A program made the translations under genes and the position numbers. A stretch of DNA of 64,000 bases from Verrucomicrobiaceae bacterium (lineage in GTDB: Bacteria; Verrucomicrobiota; Verrucomicrobiia; Verrucomicrobiales; Verrucomicrobiaceae), in the NCBI GenBank assembly GCA_027490195.1, contig JAIXYN010000005.1, positions 186,001 to 250,000 on the forward strand, given 5' to 3'. The notes beneath the pieces are model-generated. The model made no database searches. It had not been told where the DNA came from and saw nothing but the letters and a program-made list of their open reading frames with translations. Below, piece after piece: positions 27,278 through 35,507 of this stretch. Position 1 is the first letter of the stretch. The number at the start of each line of letters is the position of its first letter.

Positions 27278-28219
27278 TCATCGCGTGGTCATGGGTCCCA
27301 TCTTGACGACTTCGAAGTCCTTGCCCCTCACTTTGCGAATGGGCAGGAGTTCCTCGTGGTTCCAGCGATCATCTGGTGCACCGCTGATGAACCAGTCGCC
27401 TCCGTTGTCGGCAAGGATCATGCCGTGGGTCTTGAGTCCTTCGAGAATGACCTTTGCAGCACCGCTAAATTGGCTCGTGTCAAAGTCCGCCTTCAATCGC
27501 ACACGCATGCCCATGGGTGGAAGGTTTTCATCCTTGTGCGGACTGGCGAAGTGCGTGGCGGGCGGCACATAAGCACGGCGTGACTTTTTGACCGTGAAAC
27601 GCAGCGCATGGGCGAGCTTCTTGGTGCCACAAATCTCATCGTAACGAGCCAAACCGGGCATGATGGGCAAGCCAGCGGCATCGGCACTGGTCCATCCTGC
27701 TGGGCGCGGCTTTGGCGCTTTCAGATCAAAGACGCTGCCGCTGTAGGCCTTCCACGCTTTGCCACCGAAGAGTGGAAAGGCGCGGTAGATCTCATAGAGT
27801 TTCCAGTTGTCCTTGTCGAGCACGAGGATGTGGCGGTCACCATCGCTTTCGTGACCACCTTCGATCCACGCATTCGGAGGAATCGGATAGGGTCCGGGAT
27901 CGCTCTCGTCCTTTCCTTCATTGAAGTGGATCGGCACCTTTGGCTGATCACCGCTGACTACGTAATAAGGGATTCCGCCGGGCTGGCCCTGCCACACGAG
28001 GCCGAAGTCCTCATGCAGACCCGTCTCAGCGCCGATGGACACAATGATGGCATCGCTGAGCGGATCGACCTCGTCTTTGGAGACATCTCGATTCCATTCG
28101 TCACCAGCGGGCATGAGCAAAGCGCCGCCGAGATCGGCATTCGGTCCCGTTTTGATTTCAGGATGCTGAGCAAGGGCACAGACTGTGAAGATGCAGAGGA
28201 GCAGTGCGGTGGTTTTCAT
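27278..28219 (-). CDS. Conserved secreted protein of unknown family
   Basis: The ATG at 28219 is chosen because it begins a signal peptide (KTTALLLCIFTVCALAQ); the longer frame overlaps the pectate-lyase gene. The mature part (about 295 residues) has no domain I recognise with confidence. Notable stretches are GGHESDGDRHILVLDKDNW, YEIYRAFPL and, near the C-terminus, HGMILADNGGDWFISGAPDD. This pattern (a polar core with His and Asp clusters and a GxW-rich end) suggests a beta-rich secreted domain, perhaps carbohydrate-active. It sits between the pectate-lyase-like gene (19 bases upstream) and the Asp-box propeller gene (8 bases downstream), so it is surely co-transcribed. Function not assigned. 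Confidence 0.75.
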   Translation of the reverse strand: MKTTALLLCIFTVCALAQHPEIKTGPNADLGGALLMPAGDEWNRDVSKDEVDPLSDAIIVSIGAETGLHEDFGLVWQGQPGGIPYYVVSGDQPKVPIHFNEGKDESDPGPYPIPPNAWIEGGHESDGDRHILVLDKDNWKLYEIYRAFPLFGGKAWKAYSGSVFDLKAPKPRPAGWTSADAAGLPIMPGLARYDEICGTKKLAHALRFTVKKSRRAYVPPATHFASPHKDENLPPMGMRVRLKADFDTSQFSGAAKVILEGLKTHGMILADNGGDWFISGAPDDRWNHEELLPIRKVRGKDFEVVKMGPMTTR

Positions 28220-28238
28220 GGCGATGATCGTTACGAGT

Positions 28239-29558
28239 TCAGTCGATGCTGTGAAGGTATTCTTCCAAATGGGTGTAGCCGCCGGGGGTAACTGTGCTGT
28301 TGCGGTCTTCTGGGTCATCGGGGCCGAGTCCCTGCTCTTTCTCCCACGCATCGGGCATGCCGTCGTTGTCTCGGTCTGCGAGAGGTTTGCCCACAGCGAG
28401 CTTGGGCCAGCCACCGACTTCGGAGGGATGATTGATGATCTTGCCGGTGCCATTTTTTACGTTGGCCAGGATGCGTTGATCGACTGAATCGAGTTTGGGT
28501 CGGGTGGCACCGACATTGGCGAGAACTGCCTCGTAGGTTTCGGCAGCGGAGAGGATCGTCAACGGTGGGGCACTGAATGGGGCGCTCACGGCAAACTTGC
28601 GACGATCCATCTTCTCTTCCCAAGGTTTGATGATGGCATCTTCGGGCTCGGTGGCAGCGGGTCGGATCGGGCTGATATTGTCCTTGGGATAGATCTTCAC
28701 CTTGCCATCGACCGCCACGCCGCGCTCTGGCCGCGATGAAGGGCCGCTTTTGTAAAGGTTGCCGGTGAGGTTGACCTCCGCGTCATCCGTCATTTCGCCA
28801 GCAATCTGGCCCCAATTGTAGATGACGTTGTTGTTCACTTGGAACCTGCCTTTGACCTCCGGGTTGAGCCGTGGATTGCGCTGATTGTTATGGGCAAGGA
28901 GATTGCGGTGAATCGTGACGCTCTTGTTTTTGTCGCCAAAGAGCATGCCCATCCCATGCGGGCCTTTTTGATGTACCGAGTCGTGCAGCGCTTCCGAGAT
29001 GATGCAGTGCTGCACCGTGATATCGCGGGCATCATACCAGCCGCTGATGACTTCATCGGTGCTCCAACTCAGTGAGCAGTGGTCAATGATGACATCGTGG
29101 GCGTTCTCCAGCATTTGCAGGGCATCGCCGTTCACACTGCCTTTGATTGCAGGACCAGGTCGGACACGCAGATGTTGAACGATGACGTCGTGCGTCTCGA
29201 TGTTGATGGCCCCGATGTCCGTCTTGCCGTCGATCTTGATGGCAATGCCGCCTCCAGAAGCTGTCTGACCGGCGATGGTGAGAAATGGATTTCGAATAGT
29301 GATCTCTGACTTGAGCGTTATCGTTCCACTCGTGCGAAAGAGGATCGTGCGCGGCCCTTCTGCCTCCACGGCTGCCCGCAAGCTGCCGGGGCCAGCATCA
29401 TGGAGGTTCTCGACAAACAAGACCACTCCGCCACGCCCGCCTCTGGCCTTCGCGCCAAATCCTTCTGCGCCGGGAAAAGCCAGCAGTTCGTCGGCAACGA
29501 CTGTCGTCGCGATGCAAAAAACGAATGCGCTGAGGAGGAGATTTTTAGCTTTGCTCAT
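28239..29558 (-). CDS. Secreted pectate-lyase-like beta-helix protein (PL1 type)
   Basis: The 439-residue protein has a signal peptide (about 1-22), then LLAFPGAEGFGAKARGGRGG, the standard start of bacterial PL1-like pectate lyases. A right-handed beta-helix follows, with IIDHCSLSWSTDEVIS, HRNLLAHNNQRNPRL and NNVIYNWG; the NQRNPR segment resembles the conserved arginine region of PL1 active sites. The C-terminal DRDNDGMPDAWEKEQGL is a calcium-binding, thrombospondin-3-like motif common on such lyases. It probably cleaves polygalacturonate or a similar uronic-acid polymer by beta-elimination. The gene starts only 3 bases after the stop of the beta-helix gene upstream. Confidence 0.87.
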   Translation of the reverse strand: MSKAKNLLLSAFVFCIATTVVADELLAFPGAEGFGAKARGGRGGVVLFVENLHDAGPGSLRAAVEAEGPRTILFRTSGTITLKSEITIRNPFLTIAGQTASGGGIAIKIDGKTDIGAINIETHDVIVQHLRVRPGPAIKGSVNGDALQMLENAHDVIIDHCSLSWSTDEVISGWYDARDITVQHCIISEALHDSVHQKGPHGMGMLFGDKNKSVTIHRNLLAHNNQRNPRLNPEVKGRFQVNNNVIYNWGQIAGEMTDDAEVNLTGNLYKSGPSSRPERGVAVDGKVKIYPKDNISPIRPAATEPEDAIIKPWEEKMDRRKFAVSAPFSAPPLTILSAAETYEAVLANVGATRPKLDSVDQRILANVKNGTGKIINHPSEVGGWPKLAVGKPLADRDNDGMPDAWEKEQGLGPDDPEDRNSTVTPGGYTHLEEYLHSID

Positions 29559-29561
29559 GAT

Positions 29562-30803
29562 TCAAGGGGCGATGGCTCCGCTGACATTCGTGGTGCGTGC
29601 TTTGCCATAAAAATCCGTGGGCAGGAGGTATTGCGCATCAGCGTGGTCGAGCTTGGCATCGGCGGCGGGTGTGGCGTCATGCTTGCTGCCATCCAAGCTG
29701 ACATTGGGGAAGTCCTCGAAGCCGCGACCTTTGACACAGCCGTCTTTGGGGCCATCGCCAAAGACCACGTTACCACTGCTGCTGACACCCGCGTTGCCGT
29801 TGGCATAGTGCAAAGCATTGGCATCGCGGGAGTAGAGGATGTTGTTGGCCAGGACCATACCTTCGCGTCCATTCCAAGAGCCTCCACGAAAGGCGTGGGC
29901 GCTGTTGAGGATGGTGTTGTGGATGACTTGGAGATTCAGTGTCTTGCCCTGGTGGTCGGTGCTGGAGAAGCCAGCGCCTGCGCCATTGATCAGCACGTTG
30001 TTGCGTACGATCGCCTCTCCCTGCACCTGCATAACGTTGTCCCCGCTGTTGTAGCAGAGATTGCGCTCAATGATGTTCACGGGTTTGCCAGCGGTGCCAT
30101 AAACGGTGATGCAGGGGTAGTTCGTGTCATGCACATGGTTTTCAGCGATGAGATTGCCCCATGAGCCCTGCTTCACCTCGATGCCGTCGCCTTGATCACC
30201 GCGACAGTCGTGGATGTGATTCAGAGCAATCACACTTTCACTCATGATGTGATCACCGTTGTTCGCGCCGAGATACATTCCCTCGGCATGTCCAGCGCCG
30301 TGATGGATGTGATTGCGGGTCAAAAAGAGGCGCTGCGTGTCAGCGCTGTTCGCACTGAGGCAGACTTCATTGGTGTGATGAATGTGGCATTGATCGATCC
30401 AGACATCACTGCAATGCCCAAGGCGCAGGCCGTGGCTACCACCGGTGATTTCGATACCCTGAAGACAGAGATGCCGCACCGCGCCTCCCTGGCCGATGTT
30501 GATGACGTTTTGCTCCGCATCGCTGCGTGTGATGATGACCTGCGCACCCTTGGCTGCCACGATCCAGATCGGCGCATCCGCCGTACCACTCGCCAGCAGA
30601 TCCCACATGCGCTCGACGCTGTAAGTGCCAGCGGCGAGTTCGAGCTTATCACCCGGCTTCAAGGCTTGCACGGCCTTCACCAGAGCCGCTCCGTTCGCAT
30701 TACTGTGCTGAATGATGCGCTTCGGAGTGATGCTAGCCCATGTTGGTTCGTAGCTGGCGGCAAGAGCAACCGATGCGAGTGAAAAGAAGAGGAGAAATTT
30801 CAT
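29562..30803 (-). CDS. Secreted right-handed beta-helix protein
   Basis: The ATG at 30803 begins a signal peptide (KFLLFFSLASVALAA). The 413-residue protein shows LKPGDKLELAAGTY at its start, typical of PbH1-repeat proteins, then many short turns of the form DVWIDQCHIHHTNEV, NHIHHG, ENHVHDTNYPCITVYG and NNVLINGAG. This predicts a parallel beta-helix as in polysaccharide lyases, epimerases and GH28-like enzymes. Histidines are frequent in the turns, and no family-specific active site stands out. It is the first confident gene of the five-gene operon 30803-23918. Likely target: a uronic-acid-containing polysaccharide. Confidence 0.85.
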   Translation of the reverse strand: MKFLLFFSLASVALAASYEPTWASITPKRIIQHSNANGAALVKAVQALKPGDKLELAAGTYSVERMWDLLASGTADAPIWIVAAKGAQVIITRSDAEQNVINIGQGGAVRHLCLQGIEITGGSHGLRLGHCSDVWIDQCHIHHTNEVCLSANSADTQRLFLTRNHIHHGAGHAEGMYLGANNGDHIMSESVIALNHIHDCRGDQGDGIEVKQGSWGNLIAENHVHDTNYPCITVYGTAGKPVNIIERNLCYNSGDNVMQVQGEAIVRNNVLINGAGAGFSSTDHQGKTLNLQVIHNTILNSAHAFRGGSWNGREGMVLANNILYSRDANALHYANGNAGVSSSGNVVFGDGPKDGCVKGRGFEDFPNVSLDGSKHDATPAADAKLDHADAQYLLPTDFYGKARTTNVSGAIAP

Positions 30804-31167
30804 AAGGTAACGATGAAGGGAACGAGAAAGTCCAATGCGCAACCTCACGGCAGCGTTCCAAGGCTCAGCCATCCAGGTGCGGGCGGTCTTGGTCGGAATT
30901 GGCAAAGCGCAGGGGCCTGCCGTTTGGCAATGGATGGAGGATGCGCAGACCGAGCCTGAGGTCAGTTAAAGCTTTCAAGGCTTCCAGCCTGCCATCTTCA
31001 AAATTTTCCGCGAGCAGCGCGGCGGCGTGTTCTGCGATGCCTGGGCCTTGGGGCAGCGGTTCGAGTGCGAAGGCCGTGGAGGTATGAAGGAACAGGAGAC
31101 GCATGATTATCTGGCAAGAAACATTGGTCGGAAAGGCTTAGAAAAATCGTCCTACCAAAACGAATCG
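30804..31167. other. 364-base intergenic region upstream of the lyase operon
   Basis: It lies between the DUF1501 stop (31168) and the beta-helix start (30803) and should contain the operon promoter. A weak open frame on the minus strand, listed separately, occupies 30865-31104. The 31105-31167 part is AT-richer and is the best place for a promoter, but I cannot assign -35/-10 boxes with confidence. Confidence 0.4.
30865..31104 (-). CDS. Possible small secreted protein or gene fragment
   Basis: This 79-residue frame starts with a short export-like segment (RLLFLHTSTAFA) followed by a helical stretch rich in Ala, Leu and Glu (GIAEHAAALLAENFEDGRLE). It ends 61 bases before the beta-helix start and is co-oriented, so it would be the first gene of the operon if real. 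I recognise no family; it could be a remnant of a longer gene. No clear ribosome-binding site is seen. Confidence 0.25.
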   Translation of the reverse strand: MRLLFLHTSTAFALEPLPQGPGIAEHAAALLAENFEDGRLEALKALTDLRLGLRILHPLPNGRPLRFANSDQDRPHLDG

Positions 31168-32400
31168 TCACACGATGCCGAGCGCTTTCTTCATCTCGAA
31201 TCCTGGGAAAATGGATTTCGTGTCGGCCAATCCCACGCGCCGGGAGAGCACTTCAGTCAGCACGGTGCGGTAGTCGGTGGTGATGGCGAGGTCAGCGCCA
31301 TCGTCGAGCTGATCATTGGCGAGGCCGCACCATTCACCGTGCAGTTTGCCACCTTTGATACCGTTGCCGAGGATCATATGAACACCGCCGTAGCCGTGGT
31401 CTGTGCCGTCGCTTTGGTTGGATTTGAGCCGACGACCAAACTCGGTGTGCACGACGACGGTCATCTTCGAGTGGAAGCGGCTCATGTCGTTGTAGAAGCT
31501 GCTCAAGGCGCGACTGAACTCGCTGACCAATTCGCTGAATCGGTATTCCTGGCCCTCGTGTGTGTCCCAGCCATCGTAATCAACCGTGGCGACGCGAAGC
31601 CCCGCCTCCATTTTTGCGATCTGGGCGAGGTTGCGCAGGCTTTCACCGAGGCCGCCGGTGTCTTCGTAGCTAACGCCTTTCTCAGGCCTGTAGTCCTGCA
31701 CATTCCCGTCGCCATCACGCGGCAGTTTGCTTTGCAGAGCGGTGATGGTGTCGAGCGTAAGCTTGCCGGTGCTGTGGATGCTTTCGCTGCCCCCATAGAG
31801 ACGTTTGAGCAGCGCGAGTTGGTTTTCGCGACCGTAGGTGAAGTCGCGTGCTTCGCTCATTGAGACGGCGACTTTTGAGTGCAGCAGCGAGTCCGGCAGT
31901 TCACCTCCCACAGCCACGGCGGGAAGCAATCCTTGCGGCGAGAGCGCTTCGATGGTGCGAGTGAGCCAGCCACTGGCGATGCTGATGTTTTTCTGATCGG
32001 CCACGCCGCGCTCCATCATGTCCTGAGCCTCAAAATGGCTGCGTGAGCCGTTTTTTAGACCACAGGCATGAATCATGGCCAAATGGCCGCTGTCATAGAG
32101 TTCCTTCAATGCTCCGGCCTCGCGATGCAGGCGCATGTCGATCCCGTTATAGCCATTCTTGAGCGCGATGCCCGCAAACTTGCCCGCATCCGTTACTCGC
32201 AGCCATTCAGGCCGTGCGGCAATGTAGTCCTTGTCATTCGCTGGGCCGAGGAGGTTCAGCCCATCGCATCCACCGCGCAGAAAGAGCACGACGAGCAGGT
32301 GATCACGGCTTTGCAGTGCATCCGCAGCAAAGGTGAGGTTGGTGATGCGGCTGCCAGTGAGAGCAGCGAGAGAAGAGCAAAGGAAGTGGCGTCGGTTCAT
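31168..32400 (-). CDS. DUF1501 family protein paired with DUF1800
   Basis: The ATG at 32400 begins a Tat-like leader (NRRHFLCSSLAALTG), with a good AAAGGA ribosome-binding site 6 bases ahead. The 410-residue protein has LRGGCDGLNLLGPANDKDY near residue 42 and HTEFGRRLKSNQSDGTDHGYG near 310; these identify the DUF1501 branch found with DUF1800 in many phyla, distinct from the three PSD1-associated ones in this window. It follows the DUF1800 gene by 22 bases. The pair is widespread and exported, but its function is unknown; links to surface or polymer processing have been proposed (family knowledge, not shown here). Confidence 0.9.
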   Translation of the reverse strand: MNRRHFLCSSLAALTGSRITNLTFAADALQSRDHLLVVLFLRGGCDGLNLLGPANDKDYIAARPEWLRVTDAGKFAGIALKNGYNGIDMRLHREAGALKELYDSGHLAMIHACGLKNGSRSHFEAQDMMERGVADQKNISIASGWLTRTIEALSPQGLLPAVAVGGELPDSLLHSKVAVSMSEARDFTYGRENQLALLKRLYGGSESIHSTGKLTLDTITALQSKLPRDGDGNVQDYRPEKGVSYEDTGGLGESLRNLAQIAKMEAGLRVATVDYDGWDTHEGQEYRFSELVSEFSRALSSFYNDMSRFHSKMTVVVHTEFGRRLKSNQSDGTDHGYGGVHMILGNGIKGGKLHGEWCGLANDQLDDGADLAITTDYRTVLTEVLSRRVGLADTKSIFPGFEMKKALGIV

Positions 32401-32406
32401 GAAGAT

Positions 32407-32412
32407 TCCTTT
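32407..32412 (-). promoter_or_regulatory. Ribosome-binding site that fixes the DUF1501 start
   Basis: AAAGGA on the minus strand lies 6 bases before the ATG at 32400. It is one of the few clear Shine-Dalgarno sequences in the window and supports this start over the longer open frame that runs to 32598 inside the DUF1800 gene. Confidence 0.7.
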
Positions 32413-32422
32413 TGGGGGTGAA

Positions 32423-34138
32423 CTAGCGGAGTTGAAATTCAGGAGTGGCTGCAACCAGGGCGACGAATTCGCCGAGATGCTCGGCAAGGTCGGATTCGTT
32501 GAGGCTGATCTCCGCGTCTGGCTCGTGATAACGTGCTTTGCCATCGTCTTCGTATTCTCGAAACCATTTCGTGAGTTCTTCACGAGTGTGAGGCTCAAAG
32601 AGGCCAGGAGCGATGCGATCCAGCCAGTAATGGGCGACTTCCTGCCAGGTCTTTTTATCGGCAGGCGTGTTGCGCAGCAAGTTCATGCGCACCACTTCGC
32701 CATCGAAGCCGTCCGTGGCGAGATCACGGGCAAATTTCCAGCGCTTGAGCAAGCTGTTCGGACTCTGCCAATAGTCGGCGGTGTCGGGATGACCGGTAGG
32801 CGGTCCCCATTGGAAGAGATGCTGACCACATTCAGCGAGACGATAAATGATATCTTCCTCGGGTCGCACGTCCGCACCCGCCGCACGGATAAAGCTACAG
32901 ATGTACTCCAACGGACGCTTCGTCTTCTGTCCATAAGCAACGCTCATCTCCGGGGCGAGCAGAATCTCGCGCATGACGTGCTCAATTTGATGTGGAGACT
33001 TCGCATGTTCGGTCCAGACCTTCGCGACGCGCTTTACGAGGTTTTCGTTCGGCTCATCCGCGATGAAGCGGCGGCAGAGTTTACGACTCAAATAAATCGC
33101 CGTGCCAGGATGGAACGCCGCGAGGTCGAGAACGGCCATGCCATCGGCCATCGGCGGCTGGTTGGCCTCCAATTCGACGCCAAGCACGCGCTTCTGGTAG
33201 GGGTCATGCCATTGCGCATGGTAGTGGAAGCCGCCGTCATCAGGGAAGTGCTTGTCATCGTCGTAGCCTTCGCCATCGGCTACAGTCCAGCCGGTGAAGG
33301 CACGCGCTGCTTCATACACGTCCTGGTCAATGAAGCCTTCCGCTTTGCCTTCCAGCGCACCGGGCACGTCACGCCATTTTTTGTGAAGATGATTCAGATA
33401 ATGCTCCGAACCAAGCGTGTGCAGTTCAAAGAGTTCACGAGCATAGTTTTCATTAGCCGGGCTGGCCTTGCTGCTGCGATTGTTGAGGTAATACAGCATT
33501 GGCAGACTTTGCGCGACGGCTTGCAGCAGCTCACGAAAATTACCGAAGGCGTGCTTGCGAATCACATCACGATCATAAGCGGGCCAGACAGCGCGGATGG
33601 CGTTGTCCGAGTCGATATTGACGTTGAAATGGTTGTGCCAGAAATCGACGAGCAACTCGCGCACCTGCCACTTCGAGTAACAGGCACGGATGATCGTGGC
33701 CACCTCAACCTCATATGAGCAGCGTTGGATTTCATCATAAGGATAGTCCTCCTGATTTTGGACGCGGAAGAGCTGATCAAGCGACTTGTCGAGCATGGTG
33801 AGGCCGCGTTTTTCCTTGACCTTGAATTTCTGTTTCTCGAGCTTTTTGCCGTCTTTGCCCTCGACGACCATCATTTCGGGTTTTCCGCCCTGCATCTTCG
33901 CCCCAGCCTTTCCTGCCTGCATCATCATGGCAGGCGCCATTAAGCCTTCATGCTCGTATTCGATCTCGAGCTTGTGCGCTTCGATGCGCTTCTCCGCCTC
34001 ATCTTTGACGCCGGATTCGGGTTTAAGTTGTTCTTCAACCCACGCACTCCAGCCAATTTTTTCGACACGGGCGAGTTCTTCAGACGTCGCGCCAAACGTG
34101 GCGCGGTTGAGGGCGATGTAGGTGGGGGATTTACTCAT
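32423..34138 (-). CDS. DUF1800 family protein
   Basis: The 571-residue protein has DUF1800 hallmarks: LNRATFGATSEELARV at the N-terminus, LVDFWHNHFNV near 190, ENYARELFELHTLGSEHYLN near 250, and LSRKLCRRFIADEP near 355. No signal peptide is visible, which is common for annotated members. Odd feature: residues ~65-125 form a Lys/Met/Gly-rich insertion (GLMAPAMMMQAGKAGAKMQGG and on) between the N-terminal helices, not expected in the family. The gene precedes its DUF1501 partner in the usual order. DUF1800 proteins have no established activity. Confidence 0.9.
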   Translation of the reverse strand: MSKSPTYIALNRATFGATSEELARVEKIGWSAWVEEQLKPESGVKDEAEKRIEAHKLEIEYEHEGLMAPAMMMQAGKAGAKMQGGKPEMMVVEGKDGKKLEKQKFKVKEKRGLTMLDKSLDQLFRVQNQEDYPYDEIQRCSYEVEVATIIRACYSKWQVRELLVDFWHNHFNVNIDSDNAIRAVWPAYDRDVIRKHAFGNFRELLQAVAQSLPMLYYLNNRSSKASPANENYARELFELHTLGSEHYLNHLHKKWRDVPGALEGKAEGFIDQDVYEAARAFTGWTVADGEGYDDDKHFPDDGGFHYHAQWHDPYQKRVLGVELEANQPPMADGMAVLDLAAFHPGTAIYLSRKLCRRFIADEPNENLVKRVAKVWTEHAKSPHQIEHVMREILLAPEMSVAYGQKTKRPLEYICSFIRAAGADVRPEEDIIYRLAECGQHLFQWGPPTGHPDTADYWQSPNSLLKRWKFARDLATDGFDGEVVRMNLLRNTPADKKTWQEVAHYWLDRIAPGLFEPHTREELTKWFREYEDDGKARYHEPDAEISLNESDLAEHLGEFVALVAATPEFQLR

Positions 34139-34180
34139 GCCGCGCAGTGTTACTCGCTGATTTTACGGACTATCAAAGTG

Positions 34181-34783
34181 TCATTTTGCAGCAAGCACAT
34201 GATCGGTCGTGACTTTCTGCCACGCCGCCTCAATGAGCCTGAACGCATTTTCAGGCTGCAGGATGCCGCTAATCAGCATTTCATGAATCTCCCGTGCTTC
34301 AGCCATGCTGATGTCATAGTACCAGCGCTCTCCCGTTTCTCCTCGACTGTCGGTAAAAGCGACATGTCCCACCTGACTGCCTTCCGAGTACTTCACGGCG
34401 GCGACCAGGCCAAAGACCACCCATGCCTCCTTGGCCAACACCATGTCAGGCGAAGGATCATGCAGAATGGGCCGTTCGCTGCGCAGAAAGATACCGAGCC
34501 GGCCCTGATAATCGCGCACGCCATGCGGCCAAACACGAGTGGGTGTGAATGTGGCCACGGACATCATGGATTGGACACGCCGGGCGATGTCTTCGAGCGG
34601 CAGCAATTCCGAGCGAGTCAGTGCACGCTCCGCCTTGCTCTTCACAGGCTCCGCACTCTGAGAGCTGGCGGATGATTGCACGTTTGCTGAGCTAGTGGTT
34701 TCATTGCCAGCAATCATCATCGCAGACAGCAAGGTGACCGCAGTGGTGAGATTGAGGCAAACAAGAATAGGGTTGGAAGTCAT
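34181..34783 (-). CDS. Hypothetical exported or membrane-anchored protein
   Basis: The 200-residue protein has an N-terminal hydrophobic segment (about 5-25, ILVCLNLTTAVTLLSAMMIAG), then a Ser-rich linker (about 28-50) and a mixed alpha/beta domain. Stretches such as LAKEAWVVFGLVAAVKYSEG, VGHVAFTDSRG and ERWYYDISMAEAREIHEM are well formed, with normal codon use, so I regard it as real. I recognise no family. It ends 42 bases before the DUF1800 start and follows the hibernation-factor-like gene by 34 bases; it may belong to the latter's transcript. Confidence 0.65.
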   Translation of the reverse strand: MTSNPILVCLNLTTAVTLLSAMMIAGNETTSSANVQSSASSQSAEPVKSKAERALTRSELLPLEDIARRVQSMMSVATFTPTRVWPHGVRDYQGRLGIFLRSERPILHDPSPDMVLAKEAWVVFGLVAAVKYSEGSQVGHVAFTDSRGETGERWYYDISMAEAREIHEMLISGILQPENAFRLIEAAWQKVTTDHVLAAK

Positions 34784-34817
34784 GATGGTTGGTGGATGGG
34801 CAATTAGAACAAGGAAA

Positions 34818-35150
34818 TCAGCCGCGGTGCGCGGGCTTCACGCCACGCAACGCGCCGGTGAGTCGGCGGGCATTAAGGAGGCGCGTAGCGAGTGTTTTGC
34901 GCACACTGGCGTGGAGCTTCAGCAGCGCCTCGTCAAAAGTGTGTCCTGCAGTGCGCGCAAGCACATCAGGCCCGGGAATGCTCAGCATCATGGAGAGATG
35001 GTAGCGAGGGGTTTTCTCCGACTGCTGCTCCACACGCACCACGGCGCGGGAAATGGTCTTGAGAGAGGCGAACTGCTCTAGCGTCTGATGAATCTTGGTT
35101 TCCCATTGGGTGCGCGGCTCGCAGCCGAACCAGTCGAGTTGGATAATCAT
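34818..35150 (-). CDS. Ribosome hibernation factor (HPF/RaiA)-like protein, copy 1
   Basis: The ATG at 35150 (IIQLDWFGCEP) is chosen because the paralogue at 40522-40806 starts at the same place (ITNIDWFGCAP). The 110-residue protein has the beta-alpha-beta-beta-beta-alpha layout of the HPF/sigma-54-modulation family: strand 1 with WFGC, helix QWETKIHQTLEQFASL, strands around SRAVVRVEQ and RYHLSMMLSIPG, and a final helix FDEALLKLHASVRKTL. Such proteins bind the ribosome A/P-site region and silence it in stationary phase. A basic tail (ARRLTGALRG) could contact rRNA. The gene follows a 44-residue lipoprotein gene by 104 bases. The family call rests on topology and is moderately sure. Confidence 0.68.
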   Translation of the reverse strand: MIIQLDWFGCEPRTQWETKIHQTLEQFASLKTISRAVVRVEQQSEKTPRYHLSMMLSIPGPDVLARTAGHTFDEALLKLHASVRKTLATRLLNARRLTGALRGVKPAHRG

Positions 35151-35254
35151 AAGTCTGTTTGTTGATGAAAGGTGGAAATGGGTGCCGACAGGAGCCGCCG
35201 AGGGTTTTTTACGGTGGTTGGAGCGGAAGGCTCCTGCCGGCGATTGTGACAGCA

Positions 35255-35389
35255 TCAGGAGTTTTGGGGATGCCAGTTCCAGATACTGTAACAGGGATGT
35301 TCCTCGTTTTGCGCCGACTTGAATTCATAGCTGCTGCATGAGGACAGCAGGCCGGTGAGGATGAGAAGGAGGATGAAGCGATTTTTCAT
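35255..35389 (-). CDS. Small lipoprotein, HPCYS family, copy 1
   Basis: The 44-residue product is nearly all signal peptide plus a short tail: lipobox LLSSC with the acylated cysteine at C18, then a 26-residue mature peptide ending in HPCYSIWNWHPQNS. It is clearly paralogous to the 44-residue product of 40844-40978: same length, same cysteine position, same HPCYSxWNxxPxNS end. The match between two separate loci is strong evidence that this short gene is real. It sits just upstream of a hibernation-factor-like gene in both places. The mature part holds a second conserved cysteine. Function unknown; membrane anchoring in the periplasm is expected. Confidence 0.78.
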   Translation of the reverse strand: MKNRFILLLILTGLLSSCSSYEFKSAQNEEHPCYSIWNWHPQNS

Positions 35390-35507
35390 GGATAAGAGTG
35401 CCTTGAAGTTTCTGAACACACTCATTCTTCCATTTGCCCGTAAACGTGCCAATGAGCAGGGTCTCTGGTTGAGTCTCAGTAATCGGCTGAGTCACGCTCA
35501 GACTGGC

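Noticed and set aside
31027-31863. A 278-codon frame on the plus strand opposite the DUF1501 gene
   Set aside because: It overlaps a typical DUF1501 gene on the minus strand and has no domain; it is a shadow frame.
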